NCBI GenBank assembly: GCA_934746785.1
Contig: CAKVFO010000032.1
Location: forward strand, 1 to 26,082
Length of the DNA: 26,082 nt
Direction of reading: 5' to 3'
Source of the DNA: an uncultured Clostridium sp.
Lineage (GTDB): Bacteria; Bacillota; Clostridia; Clostridiales; Clostridiaceae
The translations under genes and the position numbers were made by a program. The notes under the pieces were generated by a model that saw only the letters and a program-made list of their open reading frames with translations, was not told where the DNA came from and did no database searches. Within the stretch, counting starts at the first letter, position 1; each line of letters starts with the position of its first letter. Positions 1 through 6,915 of this stretch are shown here, one piece after another.

Positions 1-226
1 GTTGTACTATTAGAGGTTATTAGATTTTAGGGGAAGTTTTAACCGATTCGGAAATTAAATAGTACAAGCTATTTAGAACAAGATGATTGAGAATGGGGAC
101 TAACAACCAAGATTATTTATGATGAGTTAGTGTTAGGTGTTAGGGGAACAATAAGATTGTCATTTAATAATAACAACATAGATAATTAAAAGTTAGAAAA
201 TATATACCTGTTGAATTTATAATTTG

Positions 227-258
227 AAGCAATCTCTTGAAAAGAGGTTGTTTCTTTT
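227..258 (+). terminator. Rho-independent terminator-like hairpin
   Basis: A 9-bp stem (230-238 with 242-250, one G-T pair) closes a 3-base loop and is followed by TTTCTTTT. It would end a transcript coming from the left, but no coding sequence is seen upstream within the window. Confidence 0.6.
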
Positions 259-421
259 GTGTTAAAAAGGCAAAATATATTCATAGAATGTAGAGATTTA
301 GTCGCAAAATTATATAAATTGTCTTTTGAGAAGAGATAAAAGTAAGATATGATAAATAAATTTAAAATTAGTTAGAGGTATGTAAAATATATTGTGTAGG
401 TGTAATGACATATTAAACGAT

Positions 422-476
422 ATATAAAGAGGAGATTATGTTTACGTAATAGTAAATAATAATCTCCTCTTTATAT
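422..476. repeat. Perfect 18-bp stem inverted repeat
   Basis: Bases 422-439 are the exact reverse complement of 459-476 (ATAATCTCCTCTTTATAT). The 19-base loop carries a further 5-bp pairing, TTTAC (441-445) with GTAAA (452-456). Neither side is followed by a proper T-run, so it is not a standard terminator. It lies about 130 bases before the copper promoter, in a region without genes. Confidence 0.75.
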
Positions 477-601
477 GTTGTTTACAAAATTATTCGTTTT
501 TTTTACCATTTAAAAACATGTATCTATTACGGTATTGAGGGTATATTAATTTTATTAAAGTACTTATGTCTAGAATCAGTTTTTTTATCTAAGTTACTAT
601 A

Positions 602-629
602 TTGACAAAATAAATTTAGGGAGTATACT
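602..629 (+). promoter_or_regulatory. Vegetative promoter of csoR-copA-copZ
   Basis: A perfect TTGACA (602-607) and TATACT (624-629) are separated by 16 bases. Transcription would begin near 635-637, immediately before the copper operator. Confidence 0.75.
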
Positions 630-639
630 AAGTTTAAAT

Positions 640-657
640 ATACCCCCTAAGGGGGAG
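640..657 (+). promoter_or_regulatory. CsoR-type copper operator
   Basis: The sequence ATACCCCCTAAGGGGGA is a GC-rich inverted repeat standing out in AT-rich DNA and matches the C-tract/G-tract operator known for CsoR. It sits just downstream of the -10 box, so bound repressor would block initiation. Its G-tract runs straight into the csoR Shine-Dalgarno sequence (GGGGGAGGAGGAG), so operator and ribosome binding site share bases. Confidence 0.75.
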
Positions 658-669
658 GAGGAGAGCGAA

Positions 670-936
670 ATGAATAATGACAGAAAAAAAGCAATGCAGT
701 CTCTAAAGACAGCAAAAGGTCAAATTGAAGGAATAATAAAAATGATAGAAGATGATAGATATTGTGTTGATATATCAAATCAGATAATGGCAGCTCAGTC
801 ACTATTAAAAAAAGCAAATTTAATAATACTAAAGAATCATATGCACCATTGTGTTAAGGATGCAGTAGAAACTGGAGATTCTGAGGTTAAAATTGAAGAA
901 GTAATAGGAATACTAGAAAAGTTGTTATCTAAATAG
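670..936 (+). CDS. csoR: Copper-sensing transcriptional repressor CsoR
   Basis: An 88-aa all-helical repressor of the CsoR/RcnR (DUF156) family. In this family the tetramer binds its operator without metal and releases it when Cu(I) binds. The three Cu(I) ligands of the family are all present with the right spacing: Cys32 (in RYCVDIS), His57 and Cys61 (in NHMHHC). The length is typical. The ATG at 670 has a strong GGAGGAG 8 to 14 bases upstream that overlaps the operator. It is the first gene of a copper operon, with copA 11 bases downstream, and presumably represses its own operon. RcnR/FrmR-type metal or aldehyde specificity is less likely, given these ligands and the neighbours. Confidence 0.95.
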   Translation: MNNDRKKAMQSLKTAKGQIEGIIKMIEDDRYCVDISNQIMAAQSLLKKANLIILKNHMHHCVKDAVETGDSEVKIEEVIGILEKLLSK

Positions 937-947
937 GAGGAAGGTTT

Positions 948-3167
948 GTGGAAAAGAAAACATACTTAATTGAAGGAATGACATGTTCTGCTTGTGCTAA
1001 TAGAATTGAGAGAGTTGTTAAAAAATTAGAAGGAGTAGATAATGCTGTAGTTAATTTTGCGACAGAAAAACTTACAGTAGATTTAAATAATGAAGAAATA
1101 AAGGAAGAAGAAATAAAGGCAGTTGTAGAAAAGGCAGGATATAAGCTCTTAAATGAAGTTGAAGCTAAGGCGGATAAAGAGGGGAATAGTGAGAGTAGTA
1201 AACTTTTAAAAAGATTCATAATCTCAATGGTATTTACAGTACCACTTTTAATTATTTCGATGGGACATATGGTAGGAATGCCTCTTCCTAAAATTATAGA
1301 TCCAATGATGAATCCGTTAAACTTTGCGCTTATTCAATTAGTTTTAACTTTAGTTGTCATGTTCACAGGAATTAAGTTTTACAAGGTTGGAATTAAAAAT
1401 TTATTTGAGTTAAGCCCTAATATGGACTCATTAATAGCAGTAGGTACTTTTTCGGCATTTGCTTATGGTATATTTGCTATATATAAAATAATTTTAGGTG
1501 AAACTCATTATGCAATGCATCTTTATTTTGAATCAGCAGCAACAATTTTAACATTAATAACATTAGGAAAGTTCTTAGAAGCAGTTTCTAAGGGTAAAAC
1601 TTCTGAAGCAATAAAGGCATTAATGGAATTAGCTCCTAAAATCGCAACTGTTGAAAGAAATGGAAAGGAACTTCAAGTTAAAGTAGATGGAGTTAAAATT
1701 GATGATATAGTTATAGTTAAACCAGGAGAAAAACTTTCAGTTGATGGAGTGGTTATTGAGGGAACTACAGCCGTTGATGAATCAATGTTAACTGGTGAAA
1801 GTATGCCTGTAGAAAAGAGCGTGGGAAGTGAAGTAATAGGAGCAAGTATTAATAAGAATGGTTTTATAAAATATAGAGCTACAAAGGTTGGAAATGATAC
1901 AGCTTTATCACAGATAATCAAGCTAGTTGAAGATGCTCAAGGTTCAAAGGCACCAATAGCAAAACTAGCTGATATAATAGCAGCTTATTTTGTGCCTATA
2001 GTTATTGTAATTGCTGTTCTATCTGCAATAGCTTGGAAGATAGCAGGAGAAAGTAATACTTTTGCTCTTACTATATTTATATCAGTTCTAGTTATAGCTT
2101 GTCCTTGCGCACTTGGATTAGCAACACCTACAGCTATTATGGTTGGTACTGGTAAAGGTGCTGAAAATGGAATACTTATAAAGGGCGGCGAATCTTTAGA
2201 AACTACTTACAAAGTAGATACAGTTATTTTTGATAAGACAGGAACTATTACAGAAGGAAAACCAAAAGTAACAGATATTATCGTTAAAGATATGAGTGAA
2301 GAAGAACTATTGATTTTAGCCGCAAGTAGTGAAAAAGGATCGGAACATCCTTTAGGTGAAGCTATAGTTAAAGAAGCAGAAGAAAGAAAGTTGAAATTAA
2401 AAAATATTGAAGAATTTAATTCAATATCAGGACAAGGTATAGAAGTATTTATAGAGGGTGAAAAGGTTCTACTTGGTAATAAAAAGTTGATGACTAATAG
2501 AAATATAGATATAAGTTCTTTGGAAGAAGGAGCTATAAAAACAGCTTCTGAGGGAAAAACTCCAATGTATATAGCTGTTAATGATAAGATAAAAGGAATT
2601 ATAGCAGTGGCAGATACTATTAAAGAAAATAGTAAGGAAGCTATTAAAAGGCTTCAAGATATGGGAATAAAAGTTGTTATGATTACTGGAGATAATAAGA
2701 AAACTGCAGAGGTAATAGGTAAACAAGTTGGCATAGATGAAATTTTAGCTGAAGTATTACCAGAAGATAAAGCAGAAGCAGTTGCAAAGCTTCAATCAGA
2801 AGGAAGAAAAGTTGCCATGGTTGGGGATGGAATTAATGATGCACCAGCGCTTGCAAAAGCAGATGTAGGAATAGCAATAGGTTCAGGAACTGATGTGGCA
2901 ATAGAATCTGCTGACATAGTTTTAATGAAAAGTGATCTTGTAGATGTTGCAACAGCTATTAAGCTTAGTAAAGCAACTATCAAGAATATAAAAGAAAATT
3001 TAGGCTGGGCTTTTGGATACAATATTTTAGGTATACCAGTAGCTATGGGAGTACTTCATATTTTTGGAGGACCATTATTGAATCCGATGATAGCTGGTGC
3101 TGCTATGAGCTTTAGCTCAGTATCAGTATTACTTAATGCTTTAAGGTTAAAAAGATTTAAAGCATAA
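948..3167 (+). CDS. copA: Copper-exporting P1B-type ATPase CopA
   Basis: A 739-aa membrane pump that uses ATP to export Cu(I). The GTG start at 948 follows AGGAGGAAGG by a few bases. It has a single N-terminal heavy-metal domain with GMTCSAC (Cys13, Cys16), where many homologues carry two. The actuator motif TGES is at 282-285 and the membrane metal site CPC at 385-387. The phosphorylated Asp429 lies in DKTGT, the P1B-specific His467 in SEHPLG, and GDGINDAP begins near 626. The C-terminal helices keep the YN and MSFSS elements of Cu(I) pumps. It lies between the copper repressor and the copper chaperone in one operon, so Cu(I) is the most likely substrate; Ag(I) is the usual secondary one. 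Confidence 0.96.
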   Translation: MEKKTYLIEGMTCSACANRIERVVKKLEGVDNAVVNFATEKLTVDLNNEEIKEEEIKAVVEKAGYKLLNEVEAKADKEGNSESSKLLKRFIISMVFTVPLLIISMGHMVGMPLPKIIDPMMNPLNFALIQLVLTLVVMFTGIKFYKVGIKNLFELSPNMDSLIAVGTFSAFAYGIFAIYKIILGETHYAMHLYFESAATILTLITLGKFLEAVSKGKTSEAIKALMELAPKIATVERNGKELQVKVDGVKIDDIVIVKPGEKLSVDGVVIEGTTAVDESMLTGESMPVEKSVGSEVIGASINKNGFIKYRATKVGNDTALSQIIKLVEDAQGSKAPIAKLADIIAAYFVPIVIVIAVLSAIAWKIAGESNTFALTIFISVLVIACPCALGLATPTAIMVGTGKGAENGILIKGGESLETTYKVDTVIFDKTGTITEGKPKVTDIIVKDMSEEELLILAASSEKGSEHPLGEAIVKEAEERKLKLKNIEEFNSISGQGIEVFIEGEKVLLGNKKLMTNRNIDISSLEEGAIKTASEGKTPMYIAVNDKIKGIIAVADTIKENSKEAIKRLQDMGIKVVMITGDNKKTAEVIGKQVGIDEILAEVLPEDKAEAVAKLQSEGRKVAMVGDGINDAPALAKADVGIAIGSGTDVAIESADIVLMKSDLVDVATAIKLSKATIKNIKENLGWAFGYNILGIPVAMGVLHIFGGPLLNPMIAGAAMSFSSVSVLLNALRLKRFKA

Positions 3168-3187
3168 TTAGAAGGAGGAATATTAAT

Positions 3188-3391
3188 ATGAAAAAAGTAT
3201 TATCAATTGAAGGAATGAGTTGTGAACATTGCGTGGCACATGTAAAGAAAGCTTTAGAGGAAATCCAAGGTGTAGAAAATGTAGTTGTAAGCTTAGAGGA
3301 AAATTCAGCAACAGTAGAAACAGATGTAGATAACGAAATTTTAAAAAGTGCAATAGAAGAAGAAGGATATGATGTTGTAGACATAAAATAA
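3188..3391 (+). CDS. copZ: Copper chaperone CopZ
   Basis: A 67-aa single heavy-metal-associated domain of ferredoxin-like fold with the metal site GMSCEHC (Cys12, Cys15). It would carry Cu(I) in the cytoplasm and pass it to the N-terminal domain of CopA. GAAGGAGGA lies 8 bases before the ATG. The gap from copA is 20 bases with no terminator, so it is the third gene of the operon. The sequence is full length and intact. Confidence 0.93.
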   Translation: MKKVLSIEGMSCEHCVAHVKKALEEIQGVENVVVSLEENSATVETDVDNEILKSAIEEEGYDVVDIK

Positions 3392-3409
3392 AGCTTAAAA
3401 ACAGTAGTT

Positions 3410-3434
3410 GCAAGGATTGTTTTCAATTGCTTTT
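3410..3434 (+). terminator. Possible weak terminator after copZ
   Basis: An imperfect hairpin (GCA...ATTG with CAAT...TGC, with bulged bases) is followed by TTTTAATA. It is in the right place to end the copper operon, but the stem is short and interrupted. Confidence 0.35.
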
Positions 3435-3505
3435 AATAGAAAATTATGTTATTATTAAAGAGTAGAAATACAAATATAAATTAAAGATTTAAATAGATAA
3501 TAATG

Positions 3506-3555
3506 TTCTCCGTTTAAGGATTCATTTTATTCTAAAAGTCTTTAAACATGGAGGA
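3506..3555 (+). promoter_or_regulatory. Leader hairpin that buries the zinc-ribbon gene's Shine-Dalgarno
   Basis: Bases 3506-3511 (TTCTCC) pair with 3550-3555 (GGAGGA) and 3512-3520 (GTTTAAGGA) pair with 3539-3547 (TCTTTAAAC). That gives 15 pairs with two G-T pairs, a 2-base bulge (AT) on the right side and an 18-base loop. The whole GGAGG ribosome binding site (3550-3554) is paired, so translation of the 50-aa protein should be poor unless the helix opens. This could be temperature- or factor-dependent control. It is an inference from the sequence alone. Confidence 0.55.
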
Positions 3556-3562
3556 TTTTAAT

Positions 3563-3715
3563 ATGGATAAGACTATAGTATGTGTTGACTGTGGTAAAGA
3601 ATTTGTTTTCACTGAAGGAGAACAAGCATTCTACAAAGAAAAAGGATTCGAAAATGAACCAAAGAGATGCCCAGACTGCAGAAGAGCTAAGAAAGCTCAA
3701 AGAAACAATAGATAG
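3563..3715 (+). CDS. Small zinc-ribbon domain protein
   Basis: A 50-aa protein with two Cys pairs, CVDC (Cys7, Cys10) and CPDC (Cys36, Cys39), which form a four-Cys zinc site. The middle holds a conserved-looking GEQAFYKEKGF stretch and the tail is very basic (RRAKKAQRNNR), consistent with nucleic-acid contact. It resembles the small probable-zinc-ribbon proteins common in clostridia, whose role is not established. The ATG at 3563 follows GGAGG (3550-3554) at a normal distance, although that site is paired in a leader hairpin. A strong terminator follows 11 bases after the stop, so it is a monocistronic unit. Confidence 0.85.
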   Translation: MDKTIVCVDCGKEFVFTEGEQAFYKEKGFENEPKRCPDCRRAKKAQRNNR

Positions 3716-3726
3716 TTTTAACTATC

Positions 3727-3765
3727 AAAAAAGAGGTAGAAGTATAAAACTTCTACCTCTTTTTT
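3727..3765 (+). terminator. Strong terminator of the zinc-ribbon gene
   Basis: A perfect 17-bp stem (3727-3743 with 3749-3765) and a 5-base loop. Its arms begin in an A-tract and end in TTTTTT, so it can work on both strands. Its T-run merges directly into the first dispersed repeat copy. Confidence 0.9.
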
Positions 3766-3846
3766 ACGTATGGGAAATTCAAAACTTTTTTTGAGAGCGA
3801 GTATTGAATATTACAGCCTTTCTGATATGTAAGTTGGCAAATATGT
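3766..3846. repeat. Dispersed 81-bp repeat, copy 1
   Basis: These 81 bases align without gaps to 17017-17097 with 12 mismatches (about 85% identity). The best conserved cores are TTGAGAGCGAGTA and CTTTCTGATATGTAAGTTG. This copy has decayed ends: the left ACGTAT is intact, but the right end reads ATATGT instead of ATACGT. It begins at the end of a terminator T-run, exactly as copy 2 does. No reading frame is conserved between the copies. Confidence 0.85.
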
Positions 3847-3878
3847 ATGATAAGAATATGAATTATTAATTATGAGGT

Positions 3879-3908
3879 CCATCAATACCTCCTAAGAGAT
3901 ATTGATGG
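3879..3908. repeat. 9-bp inverted repeat between convergent genes
   Basis: CCATCAATA (3879-3887) is the reverse complement of TATTGATGG (3900-3908), with a 12-base loop. It lies 37 bases beyond the stop of the minus-strand Cys-rich gene and may help end that transcript, but no T-run follows on either strand. Confidence 0.4.
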
Positions 3909-3944
3909 TGATATATTTGATGAATAACTATTTTAGATTAGATT

Positions 3945-4394
3945 CTAGCAACATTTTACATCTTTCTTTAAGCATTTTACATCTCTTATAGTTTTATCTA
4001 TAAGAACTTGTAAAGCTTGAATATCTTTAGCTACACAGCAGATTAGTTGTTCTTCACCACATTCTAAGCAAGTATCTTCAACTAAAAGTTTAGCTAATTG
4101 TACAAATGATCTTGCAATTACATCGATGTCTTCTTCTGTGTTACATAATTGGTTTAAAATGAATCTAAATAAGTTATCAATTTCTCTTTCTATAGCATCT
4201 TCGTCGCATCTACGAATAGGTCTTCTTTCAAATCTATTATTTTCACATGGATTAGGCATATCACAGCAGTCATTCATGCGTTTTTCTTTACAGCAGTCAT
4301 TTTTGCGGTGTTTTCTGCATCCATTGTCTTTATCTGTCCAGCAGTCATTATAAAACTCTTCATAGTTATTCTTTTCGTAGTAATTGTTGTTCAT
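3945..4394 (-). CDS. Cysteine-rich protein of unknown function
   Basis: A 149-aa soluble protein with 16 cysteines, including four CC pairs. The N-terminal half is hydrophilic, rich in Asn, Asp, Glu, Lys and Arg, and looks disordered, with Cys clusters at NDCC, MNDCC and PNPC. From about residue 63 a predicted helical part begins (DEDAIEREIDNLFRFILNQL and following), and the protein ends in VKCLKKDVKCC. No signal peptide or membrane segment is seen. GAGGATG lies upstream of the ATG at 4394. Low-complexity, Cys-rich proteins of this kind in spore formers are often spore-coat or metal-binding proteins, but I do not recognise a family. It is transcribed alone and converges with the zinc-ribbon unit. 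Confidence 0.75.
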   Translation of the reverse strand: MNNNYYEKNNYEEFYNDCWTDKDNGCRKHRKNDCCKEKRMNDCCDMPNPCENNRFERRPIRRCDEDAIEREIDNLFRFILNQLCNTEEDIDVIARSFVQLAKLLVEDTCLECGEEQLICCVAKDIQALQVLIDKTIRDVKCLKKDVKCC

Positions 4395-4495
4395 ACTTTA
4401 TCATCCTCATAATAAAAATTTTATAATTTTTTAGGTCTTAATATAACTTATGTTTGAGTGAAAGAAAATGATACAAAAATTAGAAAAAAAAGGTC

Positions 4496-4523
4496 TAGAC
4501 AATTTTATATAATCTGTTATAAT
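4496..4523 (+). promoter_or_regulatory. Promoter of tRNA-Gln
   Basis: TAGACA (4496-4501) and a perfect TATAAT (4518-4523) are 16 bases apart, placing the start of transcription about 14 bases before the tRNA. Confidence 0.65.
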
Positions 4524-4543
4524 AAATTATGAAATTTACTTAA

Positions 4544-4618
4544 TGGGGTATAGCCAAGCGGTAAGGCATCAGATTCTGACTCTGACATTCGTGGGTTCAA
4601 ATCCCGCTACCCTAGCCA
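4544..4618 (+). tRNA. tRNA-Gln (anticodon CTG)
   Basis: The 75-nt sequence folds into a full cloverleaf. The acceptor stem TGGGGTA pairs with TACCCTA, and the D-arm is GCC...GGC. The anticodon stem TCAGA/TCTGA encloses the loop TTCTGAC, so the anticodon is CTG and reads CAG. The T-arm is GTGGG/CCCGC with loop TTCAAAT. The 3' CCA is encoded. Position 8 is T, the base that ThiI (encoded nearby) modifies to 4-thiouridine. Confidence 0.95.
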
Positions 4619-4654
4619 TAAAAAGTAATTACATTACTTAATAACAGAATAACT

Positions 4655-4704
4655 AAAAAAAGAGAAGCAGATGGGCGGCATACTACCCATGCTTCTCTTT
4701 TTTT
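4655..4704 (+). terminator. Terminator between tRNA-Gln and the MATE gene
   Basis: A 14-bp outer stem (4655-4668 with 4691-4704, A-tract, GAGAAGC/GCTTCTC, T-tract) continues past a 2-base bulge into ATGGG/CCCAT (4671-4675 with 4686-4690) with a 10-base loop. The T-tract of seven makes it a strong terminator. It ends only 15 bases before the MATE ribosome binding site, so it could also act as an attenuator for that gene. Confidence 0.85.
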
Positions 4705-4731
4705 GCGTTTAAACAAATGAGGAGGATAGGC

Positions 4732-6090
4732 GTGAAGAAAACACTACAAGACAAGAAATTTTTAAAAACAATATTTACATTAGCATTACCTATTATTATT
4801 CAAAGTTTTATTACGACATCATTAAATTTAATTGATAATGTTATGGTTGGTAGATTGGGAGAAACAGCAATTGCATCAGTAGGACTTGCTAATCAGTATA
4901 TTTTTATTTTTACTTTATGCATTTTTGGAGTAAATTCTGGTGCAGGGATATTTATGTCTCAGTTCTGGGGAAAAAGAGATATAAATAAAATAAAGACATT
5001 TTTAGGAATCGATTTATCAATAGGGTTTATAGCATCAGCTATCTTTGCTATATTAGCAGGATTTTTTCCACAAGGAATTATGAGAATATTTTCAAGTGAT
5101 ATAGAAGTTATTAATGCAGGGGTATCTTATTTAAGAATAGTAGCTATAAGCTGTTTATTCGTTAACTTTACTCAAGGTTATTCTTCAGCTTTAAGAAGTA
5201 CAGGTCAGGTTAAGTTGCCTATGTATGGAAGTTTACTTGGAGTTTTATCGAACGCATTTTTAAACTGGATATTTATTTTTGGTAAATTAGGAGCACCTGA
5301 GTTAGGTATAAATGGAGCAGCATTAGCTACTACAATAGCTAGATTTATTGAAATGATGTTCATTATATTAACAGTTTATTTAGGTAAGAACATGGTAGCA
5401 GCTAAGATAAAAGAAATGATAAATTTCAGCTTAGAAACAGTAAAAACTTATTTTGTTACATCATGGTCAGTTATATTAAATGAGCTTATTTGGTCTATAG
5501 GATTAAGTACATATGCTGTAGCTTATGCAAAAATTGGTACAGCAGCAGTAGCAACAATGCAGATAGCTAATACTTTAAATAATATGTTCCTTGTATTCTT
5601 ATCAGGAATGGCAAGTGCAGCTTCTATCATCATAGGTAATAATATAGGAGCTGGAGATGAAGAGAGAGCACTAGATTATTCAAATAAAATTGCTAAGTTA
5701 TCAATTTTGTCTGGATTTATATTAGGAGTTATAGTTTGGTTTACAGCTCCAATAGTTGTAAAACCATTTAGCGTTACAGAAGAAACTGCTCAAAGTGTTA
5801 TAAATGTTTTAAGAATTATGGGAGTATTCTTTACACTAAGATCTTATAATATGGTTATGATAGTTGGAGTGTTCAGAGGTGGGGGAGATACAACATATGC
5901 TATGGCACTTCAAGGATGTACTATATGGTTCTATTCAGTACCATTATCATTTATAGGAGCTATGTTCTTACATCTTCCTGTTGAAATAGTATTTATATTA
6001 ATATCTAGTGAAGATATTATAAAGGCTATATTCCAAAGTAAGAGAGTTAAAACTGGTAAATGGTTAAAAAATGTGGTTGCAGCTATATAA
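4732..6090 (+). CDS. MATE-family multidrug/cation efflux transporter
   Basis: A 452-aa integral membrane protein with about 12 hydrophobic helices arranged as two homologous halves. MATE pumps export drugs or metabolites in exchange for Na+ or H+; the substrate here cannot be told. Family hallmarks include the start of helix 1 (LALPIIIQSFI...LIDNVMVGRLG), the TQGYSSALRSTGQVKLPM loop and the second-half AVATMQIANTLNNMF. An ATG at 4717 is in frame, but AGGAGG at 4720-4725 lies inside that extension and is placed 6 bases before GTG 4732, so GTG is the start. No promoter is visible between the tRNA terminator and this site. Confidence 0.9.
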   Translation: MKKTLQDKKFLKTIFTLALPIIIQSFITTSLNLIDNVMVGRLGETAIASVGLANQYIFIFTLCIFGVNSGAGIFMSQFWGKRDINKIKTFLGIDLSIGFIASAIFAILAGFFPQGIMRIFSSDIEVINAGVSYLRIVAISCLFVNFTQGYSSALRSTGQVKLPMYGSLLGVLSNAFLNWIFIFGKLGAPELGINGAALATTIARFIEMMFIILTVYLGKNMVAAKIKEMINFSLETVKTYFVTSWSVILNELIWSIGLSTYAVAYAKIGTAAVATMQIANTLNNMFLVFLSGMASAASIIIGNNIGAGDEERALDYSNKIAKLSILSGFILGVIVWFTAPIVVKPFSVTEETAQSVINVLRIMGVFFTLRSYNMVMIVGVFRGGGDTTYAMALQGCTIWFYSVPLSFIGAMFLHLPVEIVFILISSEDIIKAIFQSKRVKTGKWLKNVVAAI

Positions 6091-6159
6091 TGTCATAGAA
6101 TTAACATAAATATGTACTATAATAGTAATGAATAATTAAGAGAGAAGGTTAAAAGTAAT

Positions 6160-6915
6160 ATGGAAGTTGTAAAACTAGGATTAATTTTAACGATAGGAAT
6201 TATAGGCGTATTTATAGTTTGGGGATTTGTCATTGAAGAATTAAACAAATTAAGTAGACAAGTTATATATAGAGCTTTTGGAATTCCAGCTCTATATATA
6301 ACTTCTTTTATTGGAACTCCTGTACATGAATTTGGGCATTATATTATGTGTAAGATATTCCTACATAAGATTGTAGAAGTAAAGTGGTTTATTCCATCAG
6401 CTGTGAAACAAGGTGGAGTATTAGGTTATGTTAAACATGGAAGAAGTAATAGTATCTATCAAAGGATAGGAGATTTCTTTATAGGAATTGGCCCTTTAAT
6501 TGTAGGAAGTATAATAGTTATTTCATTAAGTAGATACTTATTGCCTGATACTTTTAATGAAATTTTAGCTATGGAAAGTTTAAGCGTTAAATCTGTTTTT
6601 ATGAGCATATTTTCCTCAGCTAATCTTACTAATTATAAGTTCTGGATTTTTATAATATTAGCTGTTTCAATATGTTCACATATGTCACTTAGTAGGGCAG
6701 ATATAAAAAATAGTTCTTTTGGAGCTATATCATTATTAGTATTTAATATGATATTTGCATTTTGCATTGTGTCAACAAAGATGAACATAAGTGATATGGA
6801 AAGATTTCTATATAACTATAATATTATATGCATAGTTCTTATGTCATCAGCCGTGATAATAATTTTATTTACTTTAGTTATTGCTAGTATTGTAGTTTGT
6901 TTAAGAAGAAGATAA
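6160..6915 (+). CDS. Membrane protein with HEFGH zinc-protease motif (M50-like)
   Basis: A 251-aa multi-spanning protein. The first helix is at about residues 5-25, and further hydrophobic segments lie near 100-125, 158-175, 185-205 and 222-246. The segment GTPVHEFGHYIM contains HExxH (His56-Glu57-x-x-His60) at a membrane boundary, as in M50/M50B-like peptidases, and IGIGPLIVG follows about 50 residues later where that family has a GP or NP element. A clear third ligand (LDG or NPDG) is not seen, so activity is uncertain. GAGAAGG lies about 12 bases before the ATG, longer than ideal. The gene ends 15 bases inside the convergent yhhN-like gene. Function unknown; an M50B-like fold is my best guess. 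Confidence 0.8.
   Translation: MEVVKLGLILTIGIIGVFIVWGFVIEELNKLSRQVIYRAFGIPALYITSFIGTPVHEFGHYIMCKIFLHKIVEVKWFIPSAVKQGGVLGYVKHGRSNSIYQRIGDFFIGIGPLIVGSIIVISLSRYLLPDTFNEILAMESLSVKSVFMSIFSSANLTNYKFWIFIILAVSICSHMSLSRADIKNSSFGAISLLVFNMIFAFCIVSTKMNISDMERFLYNYNIICIVLMSSAVIIILFTLVIASIVVCLRRR

Larger units (their letters stand above)
1..601. other. Gene-free stretch before the copper operon
   Basis: All three forward frames are closed by stops within the first 30 bases and no ATG/GTG-led frame of useful length with a ribosome binding site follows on either strand. What it holds is a 10-bp inverted repeat (2-11 with 58-67, TTGTACTATT/AATAGTACAA), a terminator-like hairpin at 227-258 and a long perfect inverted repeat at 422-476. 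A terminator here implies something is transcribed toward it from the left, either a gene ending just outside the window or a short untranslated RNA. I see no rRNA, tRNA or transposase remnant in it. Confidence 0.5.

Noticed and set aside
3157..3426. Minus-strand open frames across copZ and copA
   Set aside because: They are antisense shadows of well-supported copper genes, with low-complexity Ser/Leu/Thr translations and no ribosome binding sites.
3582..3794. 70-codon frame over the zinc-ribbon region
   Set aside because: It is out of frame with the 50-aa Cys4 protein, which has the correct ribosome binding site, and it runs through the terminator and the repeat.
4544..4618. tRNA-Gln as an integration site for a genomic island
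   Set aside because: No integrase gene or duplicated tRNA 3' end is found in the window; the neighbours look like ordinary chromosome.
4622..4638. Small hairpin AAGTAA/TTACTT after the tRNA
   Set aside because: Only six A-T-rich pairs and no T-run; probably chance, and the real terminator follows.
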